A stretch of DNA of 64,000 nucleotides from Elysia crispata (Eukaryota > Mollusca > Gastropoda > Plakobranchidae): positions 171,501 through 235,500 of the forward strand of contig JAWDGP010001105.1 in NCBI GenBank assembly GCA_033675545.1. Direction: 5' to 3'. Positions 1 through 19,900 of this stretch are shown here, piece after piece. A model generated the notes under the pieces. That model ran no database searches. It was not told the origin of the DNA and saw only the letters and a list, made by a program, of their open reading frames with translations. Position 1 is the stretch's first letter; every line of letters begins with the position of its first letter. Position numbers and translations under genes: made by a program.

Positions 1-469
1 CAGGAGCTACAGCATTAGGTACATCAACAACTAAAGCAGGATATCTCATTGGTTGGTGATTTTCTGACGATAATGTTGCAGTCTGAGAAGACGATATGGT
101 TGCAACAAGATGCTGAGCTGCCTCAACAGAAACTCGTTGGATATTGTCATTTCGCTTTCTGAGCGAAGAGAGAGGAAGGTTGTCTTCATCTCCACTGTCA
201 GTATCGATGTCGGGAAGCAATGCTCTTCTTCTGACTGAGCCTTTAACCTTTAGACCAAGTGAGGCCACGGCAGAGTCTGACCATTCCGAGTCTGTGTCAC
301 AAACATCGTCATCACCTATTTCAAAGTCGGAGGATGAATCTGCAATGCTTTGCTCGTCATCCATTCCACCTTGAGGGCCAACACCGTGTTTTCTGTCTCT
401 CATCTTTTCTACTAGAGATCGAAGGACTTCGATTTCTTTTGGGTTTGTTTGTGAAAAAAATATTGGCAT
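1..469 (-). CDS. Partial acidic Ser-rich protein, unrecognised
   Basis: On the minus strand one frame stays open from the window edge to about position 469, roughly 156 codons, and continues beyond the window. An ATG at 469 (MPIFFSQTNP) and another at 364 (MDDEQSIADSSSDFEI) are in frame. Sequence to the right of about 440 is very AT-rich, so the exon may instead begin at a splice acceptor near 440-450. The product is acidic and Ser-rich near its start (DDDVCDTDSEWSDS), then has a basic patch (RRR) and a second acidic cluster (DIDTDSGDED). No catalytic domain is visible. Such N-termini occur in nuclear proteins and in domesticated transposases such as piggyBac-derived proteins, but this is only a resemblance in composition. 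I do not recognise the family. The frame on the opposite strand is a shadow. Confidence 0.5.
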   Translation of the reverse strand, partial: MPIFFSQTNPKEIEVLRSLVEKMRDRKHGVGPQGGMDDEQSIADSSSDFEIGDDDVCDTDSEWSDSAVASLGLKVKGSVRRRALLPDIDTDSGDEDNLPLSSLRKRNDNIQRVSVEAAQHLVATISSSQTATLSSENHQPMRYPALVVDVPNAVAP

Positions 470-1360
470 GAGAAAAATCGGGAATAAATGAAATAAAATT
501 AAAACAAAACAAAACTTTTTGGTAACAATGTAAATGTATTGCAAAATGCACAGCAATTTACATGATTAACTTGACAAATTAACTAGCAATCAAATGGCAC
601 TGAAATCATAAAAATCTTTTATGATATTTTTCAGGTTTAAATAACTCTTTTTTATTTTCACCGAAGAATGAACAGATAACTTTAATATATCAACAAAATC
701 AATTGCCACTCTTATTACATATAGATATATAAGTTTCAAGTACAATAAAATCTGCAAGTAAGCTTTTTAAAGAGAAATAATAATATAATAACAAACTTTA
801 GTTAAGATATACATTTTTACATATGATATGAATTTAAAACTTAGAATTTACCTGATCGTAAGATAAAACAGAGTCCATTTTTTTAAAAATCTTTTTCCGT
901 CAAGAAACAGGGGAGAGCTTTACACAAAAAAGGTTGTGCTTTTCGATAGATCTTCACGGCTATGAATAAACGTGGCTTTTCGGCTACATCGTTACTATTG
1001 CACCGCGACAGCATGCATCATGTCTAATAAGAATGGAATTTCCGGTATATCCATTACACATACTATCTAGCGCTAAAGAAACATTCGGAAAATTTAAGTA
1101 AAAGACTCCTGTATGTGGCACTTACAGGTGTTTAATACTAACACAATTGTTAAAAGTTAGTCATAAATACCTGTATAATACCTTACAGGAGTTTATTTCA
1201 AACAAATTTGACAAAATTTAGGGACAGGATTTTTATAACTTCTCTTCTATTTAACGTACAGGTTTCATATTTTTACACAATATGAAACTTCTCCCGCGCA
1301 TTCAAAATGGCGGAAAAAACGAAATTTTGGTCGATACAGGAGTTTTTGACTCAGACGACG
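470..1360. other. AT-rich non-coding spacer
   Basis: No coding exon is supported here. The stretch holds a short perfect hairpin (arms 1262-1270 and 1280-1288), several ACTCCTGTA/TACAGGAGT words in opposite orientations between about 1106 and 1343, and an AAAATGGCGG word at 1304-1313 that resembles a YY1-type promoter element. It could contain the promoter of the minus-strand gene at the left edge. Confidence 0.4.
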
Positions 1361-2590
1361 TGTTAATCTCTCCAGTTGTAAGGATGTGTTCCAAACTATG
1401 TCTGCGCATGACTTGGCTAGCAAACTTGGTCTGTTGTGTCCTGATTCTCTTGATGTGATTTAATTCTGTGTGTGCATCTTTTAAGAGATTTTCTTTTGTC
1501 TTCTTTGCCGTCCATTAGACTTATTGCATTTATTGTATAAACCACATGTGAGTTGTTGTTATCCGTTTCTCTAGCGCTGTTGCCCAATGTCCAAGTCTCT
1601 CTGCCGTATAAACCATATGTGAGTTGCTGTGCTCCGTTTCTCCAGCTGTTTGTTCAGTGTCCATGTCTCGCTGCCGTATAAACCACATGTGAGTTACTGT
1701 GATCCGTTTCTCTAGCTGTTTGTTCAATGTTCATGTCTCTCTGCCGTATACACCACATGTGAGTTACTGTGATCCGTTTCTCTAGCTGTTTGTTCAATGT
1801 CCAAGTATCTCTGCCGTATACACCACATGTGAGTTACTGTGATCCGTTTCTCTAGCTGTTTGTTCAATGTTCATGTCTCTCTGCCGTATACACCACATGT
1901 GAGTTGCTGTGCTCCGTTTCTCTAGCTGTTTGTTCAATGTCCAAGTCTCTCTGCCGTATAAACCACATGTGAGTTGCTGTGCCCGTTTCTCTAGCTGTTT
2001 GTTCAATGTCCCTCTCTGCCGTATAAACCACATGTGAGTTGCTGTGCTCCGTTTCTCTAGCTGTTTGTTCAATGTTCATGTCTCTCTGCCGTATACACCA
2101 CATGTGAGTTACTGTGATCCGTTTCTCTAGCTGTTTGTTCAATGTCCAAGTATCTCTGCCGTATACACCACATGTGAGTTGCTGTGCTCCGTTTCTCTAG
2201 CTGTTTGTTCAATGTCCAAGTCTCTCTGCCGTATAAACCACATGTGAGTTGCTGTTATCCCTTTCTCTATCGCTGTTGCCCCATGTCCAAGTCTCTCTGC
2301 CGTATAAACCACATGTGAGTTACTGTGCTCCGTTTCTCTAGCTGTTTGTTCAATTTCCAAGTCTCTCTGCCGTATAAACCACATGTGAGTTGCTGTGCTC
2401 CGTTTCTCTAGCTGTTTGTTCAGTGTCCAAGTCTCTCTGCCGTATAAACCACATGTGAGTTGCTGTGCTCCGTTTCTTCAGCTGTTTGTTCAATGTCCAT
2501 GTCTCGCTGCCGGAAAGAAGGGCTGGATGAACATGGCACAGAGCGCTCGGTGTCTCACGGAATGATCTGATTCCATCAATTAAATTCATG
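1361..2590 (-). pseudogene. LINE reverse-transcriptase C-terminal remnant
   Basis: Read on the minus strand, the right end (about 2590-2440) gives ALLSGSETWTLNKQLKKR followed by ATHMWFIRQ. The left end (about 1510-1365) gives WTAKKTKENLLKDAH, then TKFASQVMRRHSLEHILTTG. Both fit the C-terminal part of RTE-like or related non-LTR retrotransposon polyproteins, where the usual order is LLYGSETWT, a Met-Trp-Phe block, ISWT, then GHVMRR and the LEH-TTG block. The copy has stops and frame breaks and is not functional. Its centre is replaced by a 70-bp tandem array derived from the same codons. Identification rests on remembered family motifs; the clade is uncertain. Confidence 0.7.
1531..2515. repeat. 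70-bp minisatellite, about 14 copies
   Basis: The word CTGCCGTATA recurs at 1601, 1671, 1741, 1811, 1881 and 1951 with exact 70-bp spacing, and the array continues to about 2515. Each unit has a CACATGTG palindrome, GAGTTGCTGTGCTCCGTTTC and CTAGCTGTTTGTTCAATGTC. Some copies carry small deletions (for example near 1981-2020). Since 70 is not a multiple of three, the long minus-strand frames drift and are not a real protein. Confidence 0.95.
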
Positions 2591-4203
2591 ATGCATGATT
2601 CAGGGAATTTGCGAACAAATTTTGATTTTGTTAAATTTGCCTAAAACAAGTACTAGTTTGTAATGTGTGACTGATTTTCATCGTTTCAGAGTCCTTATTT
2701 AAATAGCTTCTAGTGTGTTTCAATATTTTTTTTTTCAAAGTCAATATTAGCCTCCTTTCTCCCCCTCCCCACGCACACGCCCCGATTTCATTTGTTTCGC
2801 TAACTTGTTCGAAGTAGATCTGAGTTTTTAGAATCCACTAGGCCTAAGAATCCTAGAAGAGGGTTGCTCAAGAGGGATTTCACAAATACTCAAGGTAAGC
2901 TCTGCTTTAAGTTTTTTTTGCTCTGAGGAATCCAAACCATTTATCAAGTACCGGTACTGGCGCTTTTTCCAAGGCTTAGATATGCGCATTTCAAGTTCGA
3001 CAAAAACATGTTGGTAGAGCAAGATTCGTGACTTATAACTAGGTTGCCTGGCTCTCGGTGATATAGCAACGTGAATCAAGAAAGGTTTGTGCGTTTCTTT
3101 TCTGTTAGTAACAATGTGATTGTGGAAATACTTGCACCCGTTTGTCTCCTCCCCATGTCCCATAAAGTCCCATAAAGTTTACAAGGGATCAAGCGAATGA
3201 ATTTTAATGATACGTGAATGCTATGCATTTGAGTTTTGTTTGTCTCTGCAGCTGTGATTATTATTTCTTTCATTAAAAAAGGGCCATGCAACATTTGTAT
3301 TCCTTCCATTAATAAATGTCACTTTTCGTTACGCCACCTAGTTAGGTTCTATGCACTGACTGGCTGAGAAAAGTTCGCATTTACCCCTTGCTATGGGACC
3401 TATCGACGTTATAAATCTAATATGATTCTGGAAAAAAAAAACATATTCACGCCATCGACCTGAGAGGTTTAAATAATGAAAGAATAATCAAAAGAAACAG
3501 TTAGGTAGCGAACTGGAACGACCTGCTAAACTCAATTCGAAGTGGTTCTGGGATGACGTTTATCGATTATTGTATCGGTGTTCTGAGAGAGAGAACTGCC
3601 CGCCATGAAGGATCGATTCACTGGGGGCTAGAACATTCTTTTTCCCTCTTATTTATTTTTTCTTTCGTTTTGGCTTTTAAAAAATATCCTGGATGTCTGC
3701 CAATGAATAAAATTGAACATAGACATACACACAAGAAAGATATTGTCAACCAGAATCTACATCTAGCTGAATACCTGAAGAACTAGATATGTGTATTGCG
3801 CGCATGAAATCAGGATTACAACGCATAACTTGTATTTATGTTTGCAAAATAGGACGTTCCTTGGTTCAGATGTACTATCATCCGTTTCGGTAACCGGATT
3901 CATACGCAATTTAAAGAGCAGGCCTAATAAACATGTTTACAGGAACAAGGGCAATAAACTGACGTTTTGTATTCTTGGTCATTGAGTGGCTCACTTAGGA
4001 CGTTTCGAATGTTATATCAAATTTCCAAAACAATAAATAAGCTTACCGGTAAAAAATTTCTTGAGTCACTGACATAAAAGTTCTGAGATCAGAACTTGAA
4101 TCTGAGCCACACAAACTTGCAGTGACAGCTAATTTGTTCTCCTCGATTTTTTTTTTTAATACAATAGCACCATACCTACACCCCCCCCCCCTTTCCTCTA
4201 GAG

Positions 4204-4207
<4 letters not shown>

Positions 4208-4239
<32 letters not shown>

Positions 4240-4290
4240 AGGGAGAGAGAAAGAGAGAGGGAGTGAGAGAGAGTGTGTGTGTGTGTGTGT
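4208..4290. repeat. (GA)n then (GT)n microsatellite
   Basis: An interrupted GA/GGGA tract runs directly into a (GT)n tract. Confidence 0.95.
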
Positions 4291-4445
4291 TTTAGTGAAT
4301 GAATGAGGAGTGTTCGAGAACTCCGACCTTTAACATCAAAAGAGGCAAGAGATAAATCGGTGTCGAAAATCGGTGCCCCTAGCATATCGCAAGGACTACC
4401 TTGTCCTCTAACTACTTCTAGATCAATATTGAACCTCTCCCCCTT

Positions 4446-4473
4446 CCCCCCCCCCCCCCTCAAAAAAAAAAAA

Positions 4474-4505
<32 letters not shown>

Positions 4506-4506
4506 A
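4446..4506. repeat. poly-C, poly-A and (GAAA)n tract
   Basis: A C homopolymer is followed by an A homopolymer and about eight GAAA units. Confidence 0.9.
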
Positions 4507-4689
4507 AAAGTAAGGAAAAATTAACTTGCAAGCATTTGTTTTATTTTTCGGGTTTTCTCAGCTTACATTTTTTCATTTGATTTTACAGATTGTCAGTTTA
4601 TGGCGCAACTGCTCTTCTCAACCGGCCCAGTTTTGTCGCCATTTCCTCTTTACAGGATAATTTCATGTCGTTATCTCAGCTGATATGTG

Positions 4690-4822
4690 TTCGTGGCCTT
4701 TAGACCACTAGATCTAGCAGCTGGGCCGAAATGGGTTGGCGTTAAACCGCTCTCTTGGTTGGTGGGGTTAGAACCCGGATCATAGTCTGCCAAACACTGA
4801 GCATACTCTGAAAGGTTTCCGT
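4690..4822 (-). mobile_element. tRNA-derived SINE fragment
   Basis: On the minus strand a box-B-like word GGGTTCTAACCCC (plus 4764-4776) is preceded by GCTCAGTGTTTGGCAGA, in the place of a tRNA D-arm/anticodon region. The spacing suits an internal Pol III promoter. Box A is imperfect and no full cloverleaf forms, so this is a SINE remnant and not a tRNA gene. Confidence 0.4.
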
Positions 4823-4956
4823 TTTTTTTTTTGTTTGTTTTTTTTTTGTAATGAAGTGCACTATGTTAATTTTTGGCCATTAACTTACTTTTTGCGCAGA
4901 CTCGACAGTCTGGCGCTATTACTGCGATAGATAAATAGATAACTAGGAAGCGAGGA

Positions 4957-4959
<3 letters not shown>

Positions 4960-5026
<67 letters not shown>

Positions 5027-5058
5027 GGGGAGAGAGAGAGAGAGAGAGGGAGGGAGGG

Positions 5059-5145
<87 letters not shown>
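4960..5145. repeat. Long (GA)n microsatellite
   Basis: About 185 bp of GA repeats with GGGAGGGGG interruptions; the long Ser-Leu frame opposite is an artefact. Confidence 0.95.
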
Positions 5146-5147
<2 letters not shown>

Positions 5148-5740
5148 TTTGTAGTGGAAGACCAAGGCTATAAGAATTATTGTTGGGATATATTGGTTCT
5201 GCTGCTTATTGCCACCCAGATTCTCTGTAAATGTAACAATGGCAGTATGTTCCAGTGCGTGCTGACACAGAGGAGAATGTTGGTTAACCGAAATGCTTAT
5301 CGTGAAAACAGACAGATCTTTACGTACTTGATCTTTTTATATATTCTTCTAAAAGGTCGTTAAAAGGCTACACATGCCCGGACAAAATATGTCGAGATCT
5401 TCACTGCTCGTGAGAATTCATGCTATATGTACTTACATGATAAGAAGCGTTTTGATGATCTTGAAATAGATTCCGGTTTTACTACACTAGCTGAGCATTC
5501 TTATTCATGCTTCATCCTCCTACGGTAGTGAGTGATAACTATTGATATATCCAAGGCTTCCTGTCATATGGGTTGCACTTGTCAACATGATTGGGTGCTG
5601 GATATTTGAGGTAACTAATGTCATAGATATTTCAGAAAGGGATTATTGTTTTGTTTTATTTACGACTTCCTCAAATCGTATAGTTGCACCAAACATGGAT
5701 TTTTGCATCCTTGATGAGAGGCTTTTGACTCTACCTGCAC
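5146..5740. other. Spacer, no gene seen
   Basis: Short frames only; nothing recognisable. Confidence 0.4.
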
Positions 5741-6640
5741 CGCTTATTAACATCATCATGGAACTGGTTTCAGTATCCAACCAAAGATACTTATTAACAT
5801 CATCATGGAACTGGTTTCAGTATCCAGCCAAAGATACTTTTTAACATCATCATGGAACTGGTTTCAGTATCCAGCCAAAGATACTTATTAACATCATCAT
5901 GGAACTGGTTTCAGTATCCAGCCAAAGATACTTTTTAACATCATCATGGAACTGGTTTCAGTATCCAACCAAAGATACTTATTAACATCATCATGGAACT
6001 GGTTTCAGTATCCAGCCAAAGATACTTATTAACATCATCATGGAACTGGTTTCAGTATCCGACCAAAGATACTTATTAACATCATCATGGAACTGGTTTC
6101 AGTATCCAGCCAAAGATACTTATTAACATCATCATGGAACTGGTTTCAGTATCCAACCAAAGATGCTTATTAACATCATCATGGAACTGGTTTCAGTATC
6201 CAACCAAAGATACTTTTTAACATCATCATGGAACTGGTTTCAGTATCCAACCAAAGATACTTATTAACATCATCATGGAACTGGTTTCAGTATCCAGCCA
6301 AAGATACTTATTAACATCATCATGGAACTGGTTTCAGTATCCGACCAAAGATACTTATTAACATCATCATGGAACTGGTTTCAGTATCCAACCAAAGATA
6401 CTTATTAACATCATCATGGAACTGGTTTCAGTATCCAACCAAAGATACTTACTAATATCATCATGGAACTGGTTTCAGTATCCAGCCAAGATACTTATTA
6501 ACATCATCATGGAACTGGTTTCAGTATCCAGCCAAAGATACTTATTAACATCATCATGGAACTGGTTTCAGTATCCAGCCAAAGATACTTATTAACATCA
6601 TCATGGAACTGGTTTCAGTATCCAACCAAATATACTTGAA
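5741..6640. repeat. 47-bp minisatellite, about 19 copies
   Basis: CATCATCATGG recurs every 47 bp (for example 5751 and 5798). The unit reads TTATTAACATCATCATGGAA, then CTGGTTTCAGTATCC, then a variable CAACC/CAGCC/CGACC and AAAGATAC. Copies differ mostly at two places: the A/G variants after TATCC and TTATT versus TTTTT. The last copy decays into AAATATACTT. Confidence 0.95.
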
Positions 6641-6736
6641 AATAAGCATTAAATATGACTGTTAGATCTTTGATTGATTTTTTTTTTACAATGAAAAATG
6701 TTTTTGAAGTCTGCACTGGCCTGATGCCGAGATGAT

Positions 6737-6795
6737 ACACATACACACACACACACACACCCCCCCCCCAAAAAAAAAAAAAAAAAAAAAAAAAA
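6737..6795. repeat. (CA)n, poly-C, poly-A
   Basis: Compound simple repeat of CA units followed by C and A homopolymers. Confidence 0.9.
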
Positions 6796-7205
6796 GCAAC
6801 AATACAACAGCAAAACCGTAAGAATAGGGCCTACATCTCGGGCCCTGTCTCCGGTGATAGCCGGGGGCCTGAAAAGAATGCCAGCAAATTAATCTTCCAG
6901 AACATTTTGTCAAGTTTTAATGCGTGTTTCAGATGCTTGTAAACAGACCGTGAACCCAATTCACATTGAGCGTGTCTTATCGAGGAGAACGGGCCAGTTG
7001 TGTTTTGAGACCAGTTTGACGCTACAAAATTATGCGCAATATGTTATTAAAGAAAGCTTTGTAGACTACTAAAAAAAAAAAAACCAAAAAAACAAAACAA
7101 AACCAACCAACATTGCCTCCCACTAATTTCCTTTCATTCGCGTTCTTCAAGTTAGAGGTCGCAGTAAAAAAAAAAAAAAAGCAGCCCTAACAATATCATC
7201 ATCAT

Positions 7206-7236
<31 letters not shown>

Positions 7237-7245
7237 TATAATAAT

Positions 7246-7326
<81 letters not shown>

Positions 7327-7330
7327 AATG

Positions 7331-7371
<41 letters not shown>
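7206..7371. repeat. (AAC)n/(AAT)n microsatellite
   Basis: About 10 AAC units are followed by about 45 AAT units with a few AATG interruptions. Confidence 0.95.
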
Positions 7372-8062
7372 TCAGAGCAATAATTTTAAATAAGGGAAGG
7401 TCATTTTGACAACTGTTCAAAAGATAAAGTTTAAATTATTTTTTTCATCTTCTTTATTGTTTTTTTTTTTTTTTTATTTATTTATTCTTGTTATGAAAGA
7501 GGTCCTGCGGCCTATAGCGCGTATAGTGACATACGGTGAAGGTTCAAAGATCACTCTGTGCTTGCCATGAGAGCCAAGAGACCTACACTTTATTAGCGTG
7601 ACCTTGCGTGTGATGCGCACAAGTGTGACATCTGTGAACAGCCAGTCACTGTTACCTCAAGTCTTCAGTAAAAGGGTTAGGGGGAAGGGGGAGGGCATGT
7701 TATTATCAGTCAATTGATCGCCAGCTTCGTTTTTCTTCGGGTAGCTTAGGGGACAAAAAGAGGTAGAAGAGAGCGCTGAGAATGCCTCGTGTTGTAAATT
7801 GATATTTCGTTATCAATGTTTTAACTCGAAACAACACTTCTGCTTCTAGTTTATCTTGTTTTGATTGTGTAGTTAGGATTCATCAAGCAGGTCTTGGTCA
7901 ATGATGGATATTTGTAAAATATTATAAGAACAGGGGCATTTTTCTCTATTTCTCTCTCCCCCCCACCCCTTTCTCTTTGTGTTGTTCCTATAACTTTTTA
8001 GTCTATTTAAAACAATGCACACTGTCTATGTCTCTCTGTCTTTTTTTGATTCTGTCTCTCTA

Positions 8063-8158
<96 letters not shown>
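8063..8158. repeat. (CTGT)n then (CT)n
   Basis: CTGT units run into a long CT tract. Confidence 0.95.
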
Positions 8159-8160
<2 letters not shown>

Positions 8161-8353
8161 TGTGTGTCTCAGCCTCTGTCCTTAACTCTTTCCTTGTCGA
8201 CTGTCTTTTCTTCTAACTCCTAATTTCAAAAGACAAACAAAATAATGAAAACGTCTAAAGACTGATTCGCACCTCTCGTTAAGAACGAAAAAAGTCAACA
8301 AAGGTAAGACAAGGCAAGAACAGTGGTGAGGGAAGAAGAAATGAATTCACTTT

Positions 8354-8356
<3 letters not shown>

Positions 8357-8396
<40 letters not shown>
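8357..8396. repeat. (TA)n microsatellite
   Basis: About 20 TA units. Confidence 0.95.
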
Positions 8397-8399
<3 letters not shown>

Positions 8400-9042
8400 A
8401 AACATAAACCTAGTTGCTTTGCGCTTACGATACCAATGTCCACTGATTTTTTTCACTCACTGGTACCACTCTTTTCTCGGCGCGTCACTCATGTCTATCT
8501 CTGACCATGTCCTCACAAGATAGTACGGTTATCAGTTCAGTACCTGCGTCACTGGACAGTGTCCATTACCGCTCAAGTCGTTGACCTTATAACTTTATTT
8601 TTATGATAATAATGATATGTAGAGCGTAGATCACTTAGCAATGCTTAATTCATTGACCTTCACATTAGTTTTCCCACTTTTTCTCCCACTGAAATTATTG
8701 TGATCGTGGCATGAATGTTGCTTTTTTTTTTTTTTTTTTTTTTGGTGTAATAGCTTGACATCGCACAATGTATCGACTTTATTAATGTATTTGTCATTCC
8801 TTTACAAATTACAAAAGTTATGCCGTATATTACTTCTTTTAGCGCTGGCTATCGCTTTCCAGTCATATACCTTTTCAGATATTTTTTTCGGTTTACTTTA
8901 TGGGTTCATGTATTAAACATGAAAATTGTGATAAGCAAAGGCTATCAATTTCTGCTTTTATTTTAAGGTTAAGCTCCTGTGCGCATGCGACGAAGTGCTC
9001 ACTGATCTCAAACCTGAACTGATTACTTTTGTTTTGTTTCAG

Positions 9043-16875
<7,833 letters not shown>

Positions 16876-16922
16876 AACTTTGAACAAGTGATCACATCCC
16901 AACATTGGGCATTTTATACTGG

Positions 16923-16928
16923 AATAAA
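16923..16928 (+). terminator. Candidate poly(A) signal of the kinase gene
   Basis: AATAAA lies 48 bp after the stop codon. Further AATAAA words occur downstream (for example near 18325), so a longer 3' UTR is possible. Confidence 0.4.
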
Positions 16929-19900
16929 ATTTCTCCAAGGGACATCACTGTTTTTTGTTTTTTTTTAACTAAATGGAGGATGTTTCACCCTATAGATCTG
17001 TTGGTGTGTTACTATTTCAGTGAAGCTACCAAAGACTCCAGAATAAGAGTTTAGTAGCGAATTCTAATTAATATTATAACAGATATGCATTCTTCAAACT
17101 GATGTTCTGTGGTTTCACAAGATCATTGTGTGATAGCCAAGTTATAATGTAAAATATTAAAAGCAGTTCATCTTTAAACATGTCTGAAGCTGGGAAATAA
17201 AAGATAAAAGAAAACACATAAAAAAGCAAAACTAAAGAGAAAAAGAGCAATCATGATTTGGAGAGGTATTGGCACCTAGGATCTAAGCAGGTTAAGATAA
17301 TTACTCTACATCCTTATGAATTGTCAGCTTTTTAAAATTTCAGCTGATTGTCAGGACTTATGCCTATGTTGCTTTTGTCACATTGATACGTACATAATAG
17401 AAAAGCTTATTTTCTTCAAATGATTAAAGATCTATTTTGATTGTACCATAGGAATGAAATCTGTTCTAAAGAAAGTTCTAGGTCCTATTGTCCATTGGTT
17501 CTAACTATAGTTGAATTATTTAATGCTTGAATCAACACAGTGTAATATAACATAGAAGAAACATGGTATAGAGTGTAAACACTAATGTTGAAATAGGATG
17601 TTTGTTCTTTGTTTGTTCTTGTGAATCCCCATAGTTATGTCAAGTTGGTATAGCTATGTAATTCTTTACTTGTACAAAGCTTGAGATACCGCTATTCATG
17701 AAAAATTAATTTTAAATTTTAATACATTGCAGTTTATCTTTTTTTGCCTTGAAAAACTACTGAGTTAATTTGAATAGCATAGGAGAAAATCCTTTTAAAG
17801 TATTGAGTTTTCTTTTCTTTTGATTTTTTTGGAAGTTGTTAAGAAAATCTGTAATCTCTAATAATAATTTTAGTATGGCAGCTAAGAAACACCTTGTTCT
17901 GAATATAACTGTAGGAAGTGTATGAATATAATGAAGAAATCCTGGCTTGAATGGTTAAAATACATGATCAGCAAAACTGTATCTGTCATTCATGGGAGTT
18001 TAACATAACAGAGCAGGCTTTGAAAAATATGTTCAGAGGGCTGAGTGCCTTTGAAACAAAGATGCAATCAATTGTGAAACTTTTTCCTCTGGGCTCTTCT
18101 GCAATAACTTGTATTGTATGCTGTTGTCTTGGAGTTGTCACATAATGCAGAAAATTTTGCCCTAACAACGAAATCCATCTCATAACATCAGCAATAGTGC
18201 AATCTATTATCTTAATGTTTATAATGAGAGCTTCATTACTTTTCATTATAACACTTCAAATTAATGTAAATTGCTCTTGCATTGTGACACTTTGAAATGT
18301 CTATTAGAGCTTTAAAGTAATATCAAATAAAGCTGGTAAAAGTTTATACAAATGAAACTCGCTGAGCATGATGGGTCATAGGACATACCTAATGAGCAGA
18401 ATACTCATTTGATTCTTATCAAAAATTCAGTCTCAATTGGTTGATTTATATTTAAGAATATAATTCTGTTGTGTAATTCTCTCTTTAGCAGCCCTGAGTA
18501 TATTTTTTCTACTTACCGAAAAATCAATGAGTTTGAGAAAATGCTTCAAGAATGTATTTTCACAAATCATCTCCATTTACCCATAGTTGTTTGCAGATTT
18601 AGACTATCTTGAAGAAATCCATGATTATGTTATTAATATCGATCAAAATAGGCTGAAATTAATTTGATATGAAGCACAGGTCACACGAGAGGAAGAAAAT
18701 GTACATAAATACTATATTTGATAATGCCTCTATAGAAAGCTTCATGAGCAATATCAATAACCTTTTTAATATACTGAGACTTAGAATATGAAACATATAT
18801 TGCAGAGCCTTTTTCTTCTCTTTGTATTAGCTATGTATTATGGTGCTGCTTGGAGCAAAATTCAACCTGCTACACTGTGGTTTCATAAAGATCATCCCTC
18901 AATTTACTCTGTTAGAAACGAGGATATAGAGTTACATAAGTAGTTATAAGTTGGTGACAGAATATTTTCTTGAATAGAGTTAATGAATGAAGAAACTCAT
19001 CATAAAATATGTAAAAATCTGAGAGCATTGTAGCTTTCGACTTCTGTATTTGCAAAAATCATCATTTGTGATTTTTTGGTTTGAGTCATGCAGACGTGAG
19101 AAGTCTAGCAGAAATCTCCTAACTTTTTAATGGTTTTTGGGAAGGAGCACATGTCATTCTGCTTCATTGTGTTTAGCTGTCTTGTCTGGTTAAATTGATG
19201 TAAACTGTTAAAATCTTTGAAAAATTAGTGAAGTCATACATGCTTGTTTGCTCTGCCTTTTACACATGCAATATGCAGGCATTCTGTTACAGTATCTGAG
19301 GGTCCAAAATTATCTGTATTGGATATTGTTTGCTTCATCAGCGACACACCCTTATCTTTTATCATTTATTTGTCTTCTCCCAAAACTTCTAATTCCTGTC
19401 CATTATGAATTTAACAGACCCTTTGGCAGAGTCAAATTATGTTGAAGTATGTTCACCAATTAGAGTGGAGAGTAATTTTAGCATGGTACAACTTGTTACT
19501 GAATTAATTACACCCACCCAGCAAGCAAATTCATTTCATGCAAGTACCAAGTCAGCTTCAGGCCACCGGAAATCGTCATTATTGCATGATCCCATGTCAT
19601 TTATAGTGATATAGGTGCACTGCAACTTGATTTAATTGTAAGAATGGCTACCTTTGATTTTTTGGAGAGCAGCACAGCTTGAAGGTCCTTTGAAATTTAT
19701 ACTTTGCTGTTAAAGCTTCATCTTTCTTGTTGCAATGTTCAGCAATTTTGCTACTCTCTATGAAAGACTCGTATTTTTTAGGTGTGAATGAAATCATGTT
19801 TCTTTTTCACTGAAAAGTCTGGCAAAGGTTTTGCGGCTGAAAGGGTTTGCTCTTTTTTTTCATTATCAGTTAGGTGTTTCACTCCAAAAATTTCCATTAG

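Larger units (their letters stand above)
2591..4689. other. Spacer with no supported gene
   Basis: Only short chance frames are present on both strands. The tract ends in low-complexity sequence. A possible donor (CAAG|GTAAGC at about 2892) follows a short open plus frame, but no matching family or acceptor was found. Confidence 0.4.
6641..9042. other. Spacer or upstream intron, microsatellite-rich
   Basis: No exon of the downstream kinase gene was found. A search by eye for codons of the N-terminal NP-GG motif of the kinase family failed. The tract holds CA, AAC, AAT, CTGT/CT and TA microsatellites and homopolymers. Confidence 0.45.

Noticed and set aside
1794..2589. Minus-strand frames reading MNKQLEKR...HMWFIRQR repeats
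   Set aside because: The period is 70 bp, not a multiple of three; the frames are products of the minisatellite, not genes.
2828..3163. 111-codon minus-strand frame
   Set aside because: No family resemblance and no supporting splice or promoter context; length is within chance for this composition.
4764..4822. True tRNA gene
   Set aside because: No full cloverleaf and poor box A; fits a SINE remnant better.
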